From the NCBI RefSeq assembly GCF_029894425.1, contig NZ_JARXYJ010000001.1, forward strand, positions 2,790,001 through 2,854,000: 64,000 nt of DNA, in the 5' to 3' direction. Origin of the DNA: Streptomyces sp. SAI-127 (GTDB taxonomy: Bacteria; Actinomycetota; Actinomycetes; Streptomycetales; Streptomycetaceae). How positions within the stretch are numbered: the stretch's first letter is position 1; each line of letters begins with the position of its first letter. Positions 40,393 through 49,615 of the stretch are shown piece after piece. The notes below the pieces were generated by a model, which made no database searches, had not been told where the DNA came from, and was given only the letters and a program-made list of their open reading frames with translations. The translations under genes were made by a program, and so were the position numbers.

Positions 40393-42912
40393 TCACGCAC
40401 CACCTACGTTGCGCGCACCACGCGGGTGGTGCGGGCCGGTCGGGGAGGGCACCGACTCCGTCTGCTCGGCGAAGGGCAGCGACACGACCATGGTCAGGCC
40501 GCCGCCGGGGGTGTCCTCGGGGGTGAGGGTCCCGTTCATCGCCTCGGTCAGGCCCCGGGCGAGGGCGAGTCCGAGGCCGAGTCCGGTGGTGTTGTCTGTG
40601 TCGCCGAGCCGTTGGAAGGGCTCGAAGAGGCGGTCGCGGCCGGTCGGCGGGAGGCCAGGGCCGCGGTCCACGACCCGCAGTTCGACCCGGCCCGCGAGGG
40701 CGCTGGCGGTGACCAGCACCTTCTGCCCAGGTGGATTGTGGCGGGCAGCGTTACCGACGAGGTTGGCGACGACGCGCTCCAGCAGCGGCGGATCAGCCAG
40801 CACGGCCGGGACCTCCTCCATGTCCCGCACCTCGGCCCCCGGCACGTCCGCCAGCGCCATCGGGAGCACCTCCTCCAGGGTCGTGGCCCGCAGATTCAGT
40901 GTGAGGACCCCCGCTTCCAGGCGGCTGAGGTCGAGGAGGTTCTCCACGAGGCGGTTCAGCTTGGCCATGGACTCGTCGGCCGTGGCCAGGAGTTCGTCGC
41001 GGTCCTCCGGCGAGAACTCCACATCACGGCTGCGCAGCGAGGTCACGGCCGCCCAGCCGGCGGCGAGCGGAGTGCGCAGGTCGTGTCCGACGGCCCGCAG
41101 CAGCGCCGTACGCATCCGGTCGGCGGCCCTGACGGGCTCCACCTCTGCCGCCGCCTCCGCCAGCCGGGCCCGCTCGACGGCCGACCCCACGTGCGCGGCG
41201 AACGCGGCCAGCACCCGCCGCTCGGAGGACGACAGGGTGCGTCCACGCAGCGCCAGCCACGCCTCCGGCCCCGCGGGCACCACCGTGATGTCCTCGGCAT
41301 CGGGCGGCTCATCGACGAGTTCCGCCGTCTCCATGCCGAAGGTCTCCCGGGTGCGTTCCAGCAGTGCCGGGATCGTCGCTCCGCCCCGCACGATGCTGCC
41401 GGCCAGTGACGACATGGTCTCGGCCTCGGCCGTGGCCCGGGCCGAGCGGCGGGACAGACGCAGCGAGCGGTCGACGACGGCGGCCACGGTGACGGCCACC
41501 GTCGCGAACACCCCGAGCGCGAGAAGCGCGTTGGGGTCCTCGAGCGTGAACGAGCCGATGGGTGGGATGAACCAGTAGTTCAGCAGCAGGGACGCCGTCA
41601 CCGACGCGATCAGCGCCGACAGGACCCCGCCTATGCAGGCCACGCCGACCACCGTGAGCAAGAACAGCAGCGCCTCGCTGGTCAGGTTGACCGTCCCGCG
41701 TACCTGGGTGAGGACGACCGTGAGCAGCACCGGCAGCACCAGACCGGCCACCGGCCCCGCGATCTGCCGGGCCGTGGACAGGGTGCGGCGCCGGGACGGC
41801 AGCAGGGTGCCACGGCCGGCGCGCTCGTGGGTGACGCGGTGGACGTCGATGTCGCCCGACAGAGCGGTCACGGTCTCTCCCGTGCCCGGCCCCGTCAGGA
41901 ACCGCTCCAGGCGGCCCCGGCGGCTCGTGCCGAGGACCAGCTGGGTGGCGTTCTCGGCCCGGGCGAAGTCCACCAGCGCGGAGGCTATGTCGTCGCCGAC
42001 GACGGAGTGGTAGCTGCCGCCGAGGTCCTCCACCAGTTGGCGCTGACGGGTCAGTGACGCGTGCGAGACCCCGGCGGCGAGTCCGTCGCTGCGGGCCACG
42101 TGCACGGCGAGCAGATCGCCGCCGGCCGACCGGGCGGCGATCCGGGCGGCCCGCCGGACCAGCGTGTCGCCCTCCGGCCCGCCGGTCAGCGCGACGACGA
42201 CCCGCTCCCGTGTCTCCCACACGCCGCCGATGCCGTGTTGCGAGCGATAGTCCTGGAGGGCCTCGTCGACCCGGTCGGCCACCCACAGCAGCGCGAGCTG
42301 GCGCAGTGCGGTGAGGTTTCCGGGCCGGAAGTAGTTGGCGAGAGCCGCGTCGACCTTGTCGGGGGCGTAGATGTTGCCGTGCGCCATGCGGCGGCGCAGT
42401 CCGTCGGGCGGCATGTCCACCAGCTCCACCTGGTGGGCGCGCCGGACGATGTCGTCGGGCACCGTCTGGTGCTGCGGCACGTGCGTGATCTTCTCGACCA
42501 CGTCGTTGAGGGACTCCAGGTGCTGGATGTTCAGCGCCGTGACGACGTCGATGCCGGCGGCGAGCAAGGCCTCGATGTCCTGCCAGCGCTTGGGATTGCG
42601 GCCGTTCCCGGGGACGTTGCTGTGGGCGAACTCGTCGACGATCGCCACTTGCGGGTGGCGCGCGAGGACCGCGGCGAGGTCCATCTCCTCGAACTGCCCG
42701 CCACGGTACGAACATCGGGTTCGCGGGATGACCTCCAGGCCGTCGAGCATCTCTTCCGTGCGGGACCGGCCGTGGCATTCGGCGAAGCCGACCACCACAT
42801 CCGCGCCGCGGGCGGCACGGCGCCGCCCCTCGTCGAGCATCCGGTAGGTCTTGCCCACCCCCGGGGCCGCCCCGAGGTAGACCTTCAGTCGTCCGGGCCG
42901 TACGTCACTCAT
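40393..42912 (-). CDS. Second KdpD-type sensor histidine kinase (orphan)
   Basis: An 839-residue paralogue of the KdpD at 29594, with the same domain order. Walker A is GAAPGVGKTYRML. RWQDIEALLAAGIDVVTALNIQHLES follows, then a Usp-like domain (VLGTSRRGRLERFLTGPG), four membrane helices, a GAF domain, HisKA with His in RAVGHDLRTPLAAGWA, and HATPase with NLVGNAARHNP. There is no response-regulator gene next to it, so it may signal to the KdpE at 32143 or act without DNA-binding output. It is divergent from the CPA1 antiporter and convergent with the gene at 39827. Confidence 0.92.
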   Translation of the reverse strand: MSDVRPGRLKVYLGAAPGVGKTYRMLDEGRRRAARGADVVVGFAECHGRSRTEEMLDGLEVIPRTRCSYRGGQFEEMDLAAVLARHPQVAIVDEFAHSNVPGNGRNPKRWQDIEALLAAGIDVVTALNIQHLESLNDVVEKITHVPQHQTVPDDIVRRAHQVELVDMPPDGLRRRMAHGNIYAPDKVDAALANYFRPGNLTALRQLALLWVADRVDEALQDYRSQHGIGGVWETRERVVVALTGGPEGDTLVRRAARIAARSAGGDLLAVHVARSDGLAAGVSHASLTRQRQLVEDLGGSYHSVVGDDIASALVDFARAENATQLVLGTSRRGRLERFLTGPGTGETVTALSGDIDVHRVTHERAGRGTLLPSRRRTLSTARQIAGPVAGLVLPVLLTVVLTQVRGTVNLTSEALLFLLTVVGVACIGGVLSALIASVTASLLLNYWFIPPIGSFTLEDPNALLALGVFATVAVTVAAVVDRSLRLSRRSARATAEAETMSSLAGSIVRGGATIPALLERTRETFGMETAELVDEPPDAEDITVVPAGPEAWLALRGRTLSSSERRVLAAFAAHVGSAVERARLAEAAAEVEPVRAADRMRTALLRAVGHDLRTPLAAGWAAVTSLRSRDVEFSPEDRDELLATADESMAKLNRLVENLLDLSRLEAGVLTLNLRATTLEEVLPMALADVPGAEVRDMEEVPAVLADPPLLERVVANLVGNAARHNPPGQKVLVTASALAGRVELRVVDRGPGLPPTGRDRLFEPFQRLGDTDNTTGLGLGLALARGLTEAMNGTLTPEDTPGGGLTMVVSLPFAEQTESVPSPTGPHHPRGARNVGGA

Positions 42913-43049
42913 CGCCGCCGACGCGCTCCGCTCACTGGCTCAACTCCCACGGGAGACGGGTTGCTTCCCCCTACCGATCCCTACCGAAGCGCTTTCGAGG
43001 GCCGGCCGGTGCGGGTGTTAGCGCGTTCTTGGCGCCGATCACGGCGACC

Positions 43050-43069
43050 TTGACACTGTCTTGACATCC
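43050..43069. promoter_or_regulatory. TTGACA direct repeat ahead of the CPA1 antiporter
   Basis: TTGACACTGTC-TTGACATCC contains two TTGACA hexamers exactly 11 bp apart, between the divergent kdpD paralogue and the antiporter. It resembles the other boxes of this island except for A in place of G at the sixth base. TAGGGT at 43080 may be the -10. Confidence 0.5.
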
Positions 43070-43156
43070 CTTGGCCGGATAGGGTGAACGCGGTGTGCCG
43101 GGAAGTCTGGTCGGCGGGGAGTCAGAGTGGCTCCTTCGTAGTCCCAGGGGGACGGC

Positions 43157-44731
43157 ATGCGCGGCGTCGGCACGGTTCTGGCTCTGGTCATCCTGGCCAC
43201 CGTCGTGGCGACCTTCGCCCGCCGTTGGCGCATTCCCGCGCCCTCCCTGCTCGTCGTCGCCGGCCTGACTGTCGCCATGCTGCCGGGCACCCCGGACATC
43301 GAGATCAGCCCGGAAATCATCGGCCTCGTCGTACTGCCACCACTGCTGTACGCCAGTGCGGAGGAACTGTCCTGGCGTGAGCTGCGCGCGGTGTGGAAGC
43401 CGGTCGGGATCCTCGCGATCGGACTGGTGCTGGCCTCCGCGGCGGCCGTCGGCTGGGTCGCGTCGCTGGTCACTCCCCTGTCGTGGCAGATGGCTTTCGT
43501 GCTCGGCGCGATCCTGGCCAGCACCGACCCGGTCGCGGTCACGGCCCTGGGCCGACGGCTCGCGCTGCCGCCGAAGGTCCAGATGCTCGTGCAGGCGGAG
43601 AGCTTGTTCAACGACGCGACCTCGCTCGTCCTGTACCGCGTCGCGGTGAGCGTCGCCGTGGCCACCGCGGCGGTCGGCTGGGGCTCGGCAGGCAGTGAGT
43701 TCGTGGTGCTCGCGGGCGGCGGCACGCTCATCGGCGCCGCGGTCGCCGGGGTGGTCGCGCTGATCCGACGGCGCACCGAGGACCCGGTGCTGGAGACGGT
43801 GATCGCCCTGGTCACGCCGTACGCCGCCTATGTCCTCGCGGAGGCGGCACACACCTCCGGGGTCACGTCCGTGGTGGTCGCGGGCGTGGTCCTCGGCGGC
43901 CGCGGCGACCGGCTGACCAACGCCCGCATCCGGCTCCAACTGCACGCTGTCTACGGCACCGTGGTGTTCCTCTTGGAGAGCGTGGTGTTCTCCCTCATCG
44001 GCCTGGCCCTGCCCGCACAGGTGCAGGCACTGGACGACGGCGACCGGGCCTGGCCGCTGTACGCCCTCGCAGTGGCAGGCACGCTGATCGCGGTACGGCT
44101 GCTGTGGCTGGCGCCCCTGTCGGCCGTGGTGCAGCGCAAGGGCGGCATCCAGCGGATGAACTGGCGGGTGCCGCTCGTCCTGACCTGGGCGGGCACCCGG
44201 GGAGTCGTCCCCCTGGCCGCAGCCCTCTCCATCCCCGAGACCACGAAAGCGGGTGCGGCACTGGCGGACCGTCCCCTGGTCCTCGTCCTGACCACCTCGG
44301 TCGTGGTCGTCACCCTCGTCGTCCAGGGCTTCACCCTCGCCCCGGTGGTGCGCCGCTCCGGCATCGCCCTGGAGCCCGACCACACCGAGCGCGAGGAAGC
44401 ATCAGCCCGCTGCCACCTGGCCGACGCCGGCATCCGCCGCCTCGACGAGCTCTCCGACCTCGAAGCCGTACCGGACGTCGTCGTCGAACGCCTCCGCCGG
44501 GGCCTCACCGCCCGCCTCGACGACGCCCGCGACCGCCTCGCCGAAGACAACACGAACGCGGCTCCGGCCGGGTCCGCCGACCTTGTCTACCGCCGGCTGC
44601 GCCGCGACCTGATCGCCGTGGAAGCCCTGGAACTGCAACGCCTCTACGACGACCACGCCATCAGCGACACAACGCGGAGGAGGCTCCAGCGCTCCCTCGA
44701 CCTGGAGGAGGCCCGGCTGGCGGATGCCTGA
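43157..44731 (+). CDS. CPA1-family Na+(K+)/H+ antiporter (NhaP/NHE type)
   Basis: Inner-membrane cation/proton exchanger of 524 residues with about 12 helices. The unwound-helix motif ILASTDPVAVTALG and the ion-binding Asn-Asp of SLFNDATSLVLYRVA are characteristic of CPA1, as is LTWAGTRGVVPLAAAL. A helical cytoplasmic tail of about 130 residues (from EPDHTEREEAS) is Arg/Asp/Glu-rich. AGGGGGA precedes ATG 43157. It would balance K+ or Na+ and pH alongside Kdp and KimA-like uptake. Confidence 0.9.
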   Translation: MRGVGTVLALVILATVVATFARRWRIPAPSLLVVAGLTVAMLPGTPDIEISPEIIGLVVLPPLLYASAEELSWRELRAVWKPVGILAIGLVLASAAAVGWVASLVTPLSWQMAFVLGAILASTDPVAVTALGRRLALPPKVQMLVQAESLFNDATSLVLYRVAVSVAVATAAVGWGSAGSEFVVLAGGGTLIGAAVAGVVALIRRRTEDPVLETVIALVTPYAAYVLAEAAHTSGVTSVVVAGVVLGGRGDRLTNARIRLQLHAVYGTVVFLLESVVFSLIGLALPAQVQALDDGDRAWPLYALAVAGTLIAVRLLWLAPLSAVVQRKGGIQRMNWRVPLVLTWAGTRGVVPLAAALSIPETTKAGAALADRPLVLVLTTSVVVVTLVVQGFTLAPVVRRSGIALEPDHTEREEASARCHLADAGIRRLDELSDLEAVPDVVVERLRRGLTARLDDARDRLAEDNTNAAPAGSADLVYRRLRRDLIAVEALELQRLYDDHAISDTTRRRLQRSLDLEEARLADA

Positions 44732-44811
44732 GCGGCGCTCGGCGAGGCTCCGCGAAGCCCGACGATGCAGGGACTTGGGGCTCCTCGCCCTGACGACCGC
44801 CGTCTGACAGC

Positions 44812-45024
44812 TCAACCGATTGCGTTTCGGAGCCGGTCAACGGCTTCCGCCAGATCGTTGAAAGCCTTGTTCTCCTGCTGCCCGGTAGTACGGGAAGCCG
44901 ACAAGATGCTGTCGCGACCTCCGCGGATCCGAGCGTAGGCGTCAAAGCAGATGAGGACCTCTTGCACCAACTCCCGGGACGAGAACTGGGGCACGGAGGG
45001 CAGATCACTCTGCGGCGACATCAT
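44812..45024 (-). CDS. Small hypothetical protein, 70 residues
   Basis: Starts MMSPQSDLPSVPQF behind a strong AAGGAG. It is predicted mostly helical, with DAYARIRGGRDSILSASRT and FNDLAEAVDRLRNAIG at the end. It has no membrane segment and I do not recognise a family. It follows the large membrane protein gene at 45054 on the same strand by 29 bases, so they are probably co-transcribed. Confidence 0.6.
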   Translation of the reverse strand: MMSPQSDLPSVPQFSSRELVQEVLICFDAYARIRGGRDSILSASRTTGQQENKAFNDLAEAVDRLRNAIG

Positions 45025-45053
45025 CAATCTCCTTCCCTGAGCAGCACAGGAAC

Positions 45054-46628
45054 TCAGCGGAACTCGGCCAGCCGTGGCCGCAGCCCGAGCGCGGTCAGCA
45101 GCATCGCGGCGAGCAGCAGACCGGCCGCCCACGGCAGCAGACCGCTCACCGCCGACCGGCCCGTCCGCACGGACGCCGCGAAGTGGGCCTGGTTGATGTC
45201 CGTCACCTTGTCCAGCGCGGTCATCCAGGCCCCGAAGTGCGCGTTGGACGTGCCGGGCTCCCAGCCCATGCAGAACTCCACGGCCTCCTGTTCCTTCCCG
45301 GCCGCCACCAGCGCCCGGATCTTCCGATCGTCGCGCTGGTAGACGGCGTACGTCTCCACCGTCTTCTCGGCCGCCGCCCGCTCCCCGTTGAAGGTGATGT
45401 TGTCCAGCTCGCGCCGGAACTCGCCGGTGAAGCGCAGGTCGTGGTGGTCGGACTCGTACGCATTCCAGGTGGTGGCGAGCCCGGCGTCGTACGTGGCGAG
45501 GGTCGCGCCCTGGATGCCGTACAGCTTCTGCGACTTGGCCAGGAATGCGCCCGCGTACTGGTCTCGGCGCTGGGGGTCGAGAAGGTAGCGGCTCTCATCG
45601 GCGTTGGCGTCGTAGGCGACGGCCCGGGCACGGGAGAGCGCGACGACGGAGTCGAAGGCGTCGCGGCGGGCGCCCCGCAGTTGGCCGGAGGTGGAGATCA
45701 GCATCTGCGCACCGAGGATCACCGCGAGCAGGGCGCAGACAGTGGCGGCCAGGACAGCGGGGTTGAGGATCCGCCGGAAGCGGCGGGCCAGGTACCACTG
45801 CAGGATGCCGAGCGCGGTGAGCAGCAGGACCCCGAGTGCGACGACTGCTATGAGCCGGCCGGAGAGCGTCGAGCGGGCGGCGGTGTACCGCGTCTCGAAG
45901 GAGCCGTCGTTGGACGACACCAGCACGCGTGAGGCGGGCAGGAGCCTGTTCTGCAGGAGGTCCGTAGCCCGGCGGTATTCATCGACCGCGGACGCCTTGC
46001 CGCCGCTGCGGTCGTCGCTCTCCAGCGCGCGGCCTATGAGTTCCTGGTACTCGGCGAAGTCGTCGGTGAGGGACTCGACCGTCTTCTCGTCGGCCCGGTT
46101 CCCCTGCGCCGCGACGGCCAGCGTCCGCAGGTCATGACCGATACCGCGCCGCGCGTCGCCGTAGAAGCCGACCGACTTCTCGTACGGCGTCTTCAGGCGC
46201 CCTTTCCCTGCGTCCCCGTTGGACAGCAGGATGTTGGCGGCCTGCGCGTCCATGTCGTTGAGGGCGAGGTTGAGGTCGGCTGCGCTGGTGGTGCGGGGTG
46301 CGTCACGGTCGGCCACGCCGTCCCAGGTGCCGTTCGCTGCGAGCCCGGCGACGAGAAGCAGCACGGCCAGGGCGGCGGTGAGCACAGCCGTGGCCGCGCG
46401 CAGGAGACGCAGCCGCGCGGGCACCGTGGCCCAGAAGTGGCGGCTCAGCAGGGCCCGCGCGGCCACGGCCTGCTGTCTCGGGTTCGGCCGCGGCCCCGGA
46501 CCGGGATCACCCGGCCGCGATCCGCTTCCTGGCCGTGGTCCGGGGCCGCCCGGCGGCCCGACCACCTTTCGCGGTGGCTGTGCGACACCCTCTTGCGGTG
46601 TCCGCGCTGTGCCGGCCGTGATCGTCAC
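45054..46628 (-). CDS. Large sensor-like membrane protein without kinase domain
   Basis: A 524-residue protein of unknown function. A Pro/Gly-rich cytoplasmic N-terminus (about 50 residues) leads into a helix (AAVLTALAVLLLVAGLAA). Then come a helical extracytoplasmic domain with DLNLALNDMDAQAANILLSN, a central pair of helices (about 255-310), a second helical outer domain and a last helix near the C-terminus. The two outer domains look like four-helix-bundle ligand sensors of the chemoreceptor or kinase type, yet no signalling domain follows. GTG 46628 has GGGAGGG upstream. It carries TTGACG-type boxes and a broken partial copy lies at 54000. A role in osmotic or ion sensing is inference. Confidence 0.65.
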   Translation of the reverse strand: MTITAGTARTPQEGVAQPPRKVVGPPGGPGPRPGSGSRPGDPGPGPRPNPRQQAVAARALLSRHFWATVPARLRLLRAATAVLTAALAVLLLVAGLAANGTWDGVADRDAPRTTSAADLNLALNDMDAQAANILLSNGDAGKGRLKTPYEKSVGFYGDARRGIGHDLRTLAVAAQGNRADEKTVESLTDDFAEYQELIGRALESDDRSGGKASAVDEYRRATDLLQNRLLPASRVLVSSNDGSFETRYTAARSTLSGRLIAVVALGVLLLTALGILQWYLARRFRRILNPAVLAATVCALLAVILGAQMLISTSGQLRGARRDAFDSVVALSRARAVAYDANADESRYLLDPQRRDQYAGAFLAKSQKLYGIQGATLATYDAGLATTWNAYESDHHDLRFTGEFRRELDNITFNGERAAAEKTVETYAVYQRDDRKIRALVAAGKEQEAVEFCMGWEPGTSNAHFGAWMTALDKVTDINQAHFAASVRTGRSAVSGLLPWAAGLLLAAMLLTALGLRPRLAEFR

Positions 46629-46714
46629 GGTCCCTCCCAGGTCCAGCCACGGACGGTCACCCGTCCTCAGTCGCCGATCAGTCTGCGACCGGATCCGGCC
46701 ACCAGCGGCAGGCC

Positions 46715-46765
46715 TTGATGCCTCCCTGACGGTTCCTCAGGGTTGTTTGACGGGGCGTTGACGGC
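46715..46765. promoter_or_regulatory. TTGACG-type boxes upstream of the 45054 gene
   Basis: TTGATG at 46715 and CTGACG at 46726 are 11 bp apart. A second box, TTTGACGGGGCGTTGACGGC (46746-46765), has two perfect TTGACG hexamers 11 bp apart. This is the same two-box layout as at 37680. The rest of the 389-bp gap up to 47017 shows no gene; it probably contains one end of the IS5-type element. Confidence 0.6.
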
Positions 46766-47017
46766 ACTCAGGCGAGAGCCATGTGAGTGCCGCACATTCC
46801 TTGCCGGACCGGTCAGTTACGACGTCGACCACGACCGGTGCTCCACGTGGCGCCAACACAGTGCGAGAACCACCACGTGCTGACCTCAGCCGGCGGGACT
46901 AGGGCGCACCGGCACGTGACGACAGCGTCGGATCAGGATCCTTACCGGACCCGGTCGAAGAGCCATGTCGGCGAGGTCGACGCCTGTAAACCTGAGAGGT
47001 CGTTTTCACCCGTTGTT

Positions 47018-47762
47018 TCATCCCGGTATGCGTAGTTGGTCCGGTGATGTCGGGTCGCGCCAGGAGATGGTGTTCTCGCCGGTGAGGCGGCGGGCCATGA
47101 GGTCGGTCATGGCGAGGTAGATCATGGCTTCGGAGCGGACAGGGAGGGTCTCGTAGTCTCGCGCCAGGCGGCGGTGCAGCATCAGCCAGCCGTAGGTCCG
47201 CTCGACCGTCCACCGCTTCGGGATCGGGGTGCAGCCACTGGCCCCGGGGGTACGTTGGACGATTTCCATGTCGATGCCGAGGGTGGCGGCGTGCTCGACG
47301 AAATGCCTGGGATAGCCGCCGTCGACCCAGACCTTGCGGATCGAGGCGTGAGTGGTGGCGACGCGGTCGATCAGTTGGGTGCCGGCCACGGAGTCCTGGA
47401 CACTGGCCGCGGTGACCAGCACCGCGAGGAGGAGGCCGAGGGTGTCGGTCACGATGCTGCGCTTGCGTCCGACGATCTTCTTGCCCGCGTCTGTGCCGTG
47501 GCTCGTGGCGGGGATGCTGGTGGCGGTTTTCACGCTCTGTGCGTCGATGACGCAGGCGGACGGTTCGGCGTTCCGTCCCTCTCGCTGTCGCACCAACTCT
47601 CGCAGCAGGCCATTGAGTTGGGCAAAGATGCCGTCCGCCTGCCAATTGGCGAAGTAGCCGTAGACCGTGTTCGCCAGGGCCGGCCGCGGAGTTCGAAGCG
47701 CCACGCGGACAGGACCGGTTCAATCAACTCCCACCGGGCATCGGACAGATCACTCGGATCCT
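47018..47762 (-). pseudogene. IS5-family transposase with internal deletion
   Basis: The C-terminal DDE region is readable: NTVYGYFANWQADGIFAQL, ACVIDAQSVKTATSIP, KRSIVTDTLGLLLAVLVTAASVQD, VWVDGGYP and RWTVERTYGWLMLHRRLARDYETLP. The N-terminus, DPSDLSDARWELIEPVLSAW, lies just upstream in another frame. About 45 residues that normally sit between LSAWR and NTVYGYF are missing, and the joint is out of frame, so the transposase is dead. The element truncates the RHS gene to its right. Confidence 0.8.
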
Positions 47763-48488
47763 GACGGCGGCCTCGACGCAGTCACCAGCGCCACAGGCAG
47801 CACGGTGCTCCAGCTGACCGACATCCACGGTGACGTCACGGTCCAACTCCCCCTGGACACGTCCGTAGCGCCGACCGCACAGTCCTACGACGAGTACGGC
47901 AACCCGGAGGACAGCACAGCCGCCACCCGCTACGGCTGGCTCGGTGGCAAGGAGCGCTCCAGCGACACCCTCACCGGCGCCACCCTGATGGGCGTGCGTC
48001 TCTACGACCCGACGACGGGGCGGTTCCTGCAGACGGATCCGGTGCCGGGAGGGTCGGCGAACGCGTACGACTACGGCGACGCCGAGCCGCTCGACCACTA
48101 CGACCTCGACGGACGCTGGTGGGGTCACCGCTCCTTCTGGAACGCGGTGTCCTTCTTCAGCTACCGCTCCTGGATCGACGCGGGCGGTGCGGGGCTTCAC
48201 GGGCACTACCGCAAAGCGTGGCACTACGCGTCCGGTGGTACCGGCTCAGTCACGGCCGGGTACTTCCACGGCAGCTTCTGCAACCGGTTCTGCCGGTACG
48301 GGGCACGCCATGCCCGGCGCAGCGGCTGGCACCTCTTCGGGAGGGGCGTCGCCCGGACGTTGGGCTGGGAGGTAAGCCTGGTCGCGACCGGTCTGGACTA
48401 CTGGCACACGAGGGGCCCGGTCACCAGCTACCGGCGGACCTACTACGCCCCCGGATACCGGTACGGCTCCTACCACCGCTATATCTGA
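47762..48488 (+). pseudogene. RHS-repeat protein, C-terminal end with toxin-like tip (5'-truncated)
   Basis: The surviving end of a polymorphic toxin. VTSATGSTVLQLTDIHGDVTV and LYDPTTGRFLQTDPVPGGSA with DYGDAEPLDHYDLDG are the RHS-associated core that closes the YD-repeat shell. The last 125 residues after DLDG form a distinct tip: Trp/Tyr/His/Arg-rich, with two Cys in CNRFCRYGARHARRSGW and ending YRYGSYHRYI. I do not recognise its activity. The 5' part is cut off by the IS5-type element, so the large carrier is lost. A hairpin and a small membrane protein gene follow. Confidence 0.75.
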
Positions 48489-48502
48489 ACCGACGGTTCA
48501 CA

Positions 48503-48537
48503 GGTGCCTCAGCGACCGCTTCGGTCGCGGAGGCACC
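48503..48537. terminator. Terminator hairpin after the RHS tip
   Basis: GGTGCCTC-A-GCGACCG, loop CTT, CGGTCGC-G-GAGGCACC: a 15-bp stem with one internal mismatch, 15 bases after the RHS stop. Confidence 0.8.
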
Positions 48538-48574
48538 CCCCGCCGCCGAGACATGAACAGACACGGAGACACGT

Positions 48575-48817
48575 ATGGCCATTCCCCCCGACTCGGTGCG
48601 CGGGCTCATCCTCTTCGCACGCCCTACCAACCCCTGGTCCCTGCTCTCTGCCCGACTCGCCGTCTGGGCCGCCTTGTCGGTGCTGTCGGTCCTCACCCCC
48701 GTCTACAACGCCGACGCCCCCCTCTGGATCTGGCCCTTCGCTCTGGTCGCCTCCCTCCTTATGGCCGGTCAGACGATCGGCGCGATGAGAAGCAAGAGCC
48801 AGGACGGCACCGGGTGA
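48575..48817 (+). CDS. Small two-helix membrane protein, candidate immunity protein
   Basis: An 80-residue protein with helices at about 26-42 (ARLAVWAALSVLSVLTPV) and 51-66 (WIWPFALVASLLMAGQT), preceded by GGAG six bases before ATG 48575. I do not recognise the family. Its place right after an RHS toxin tip is where immunity genes normally lie, so that role is plausible. The intervening terminator would require its own promoter or read-through. Confidence 0.5.
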   Translation: MAIPPDSVRGLILFARPTNPWSLLSARLAVWAALSVLSVLTPVYNADAPLWIWPFALVASLLMAGQTIGAMRSKSQDGTG

Positions 48818-48924
48818 GTGTCGCCGAAGACGGTTATGCGCATGCGGTCACCTCTACCGGAAAGGGCCAGGGGCAGGGGTGAGTCGCTATGTTCGGATTA
48901 TGTTCGATACAGGTCTGCCGCGCG

Positions 48925-49000
48925 GCGACATCTCCTGCGCCAACCCTTGCGCCAACTCCTGCGGCAACTCCTGCGGCATCTCCTGCGACTTCTCTTGCGC
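48925..49000. repeat. Imperfect 12-bp tandem repeat
   Basis: About six copies of a 12-base unit near AACTCCTGCGGC (Cys at each fourth codon on the plus strand; Gln/Glu-rich on the minus) lie in an otherwise gene-poor stretch between the small membrane protein and the ArsR gene. I see no credible gene from 48818 to 49230 that uses it. Confidence 0.5.
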
Positions 49001-49229
49001 GAGCCTCGCCGACGCCGCCGCGTTCGTGCAGGTCACCCCCACCGTACGGGCGTGGTCGGGCCGGGCCGCGGGCGAGGGGATCGGGCGCCGCTGGTGTTGC
49101 TCGCGCGACGGCGGGGCCGCGGGCGTCGCCCGCCGGGGCCTGCGGCCGGAGCTCGAGGGCCGGGGTCTGTCGGCTTGCAGGCCGCCACGTCTCGGCAGAG
49201 CGGTACGGCAGCCACCAGCGGGAACCGGT

Positions 49230-49472
49230 GCGGAGACAGTGGGCATGGTCAGCCACGGCGCGATGATCCGGACCTGGGTCGCAGCCCGAGCGGCCAACGT
49301 CGATGTGGCGTACGCGTCCAGCCACCCACTGGGCAACACCGGCATCGTCGTCCTCTCCGGCTCACCCGACCAGGGCTGGCAGGCCCTCCTGTGGGAGGAA
49401 CACCCTTTCGGCCCGGAAGGGACCTTCCCCGAGGACAGTGGCCCGGCCGGCGCGGCCGCTCCTACTCGCTGA
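49230..49472 (+). pseudogene. Histidine phosphatase family remnant (C-terminal half)
   Basis: ETVGMVSHGAMIRTWVAARA, SSHPLGNTGIVVLSG and WQALLWEEHPFG match the C-terminal half of the phosphoglycerate-mutase-like histidine phosphatase superfamily, including the second catalytic His in VSHGAMI. No RHG-containing N-terminal half can be read in frame upstream; instead there is repeat-rich and frame-shuffled sequence. It is probably decayed. Confidence 0.55.
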
Positions 49473-49583
49473 AGGGCCGCCCTCGGCGACGACAGCATCG
49501 AAACGGCCCAGGGCCTCCACGCCGTTCTCGCCGCCGGGCAATACCTGTTTCCAATCCGGGCCGGAGCGACGATGCAAGGTTTC

Positions 49584-49593
49584 CTGAATTCAG
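49584..49593. promoter_or_regulatory. Palindrome CTGAATTCAG ahead of the ArsR regulator
   Basis: A perfect 10-bp palindrome ends 22 bases before the GTG of the ArsR-type repressor, a normal location for a self-regulatory operator. The start lacks a ribosome site, so the transcript may be leaderless. Confidence 0.45.
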
Positions 49594-49615
49594 CAATCCA
49601 TGTACTGTCGTTGGC

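Noticed and set aside
44732..44811. Terminator after the CPA1 antiporter
   Set aside because: GGCGAGG and CCTCGCC are complementary, but the loop is long and the stem short, so support is too weak.
48930..49005. Possible CRISPR-like array
   Set aside because: Units are about 12 bp, contiguous and without spacers; this is a simple tandem repeat.
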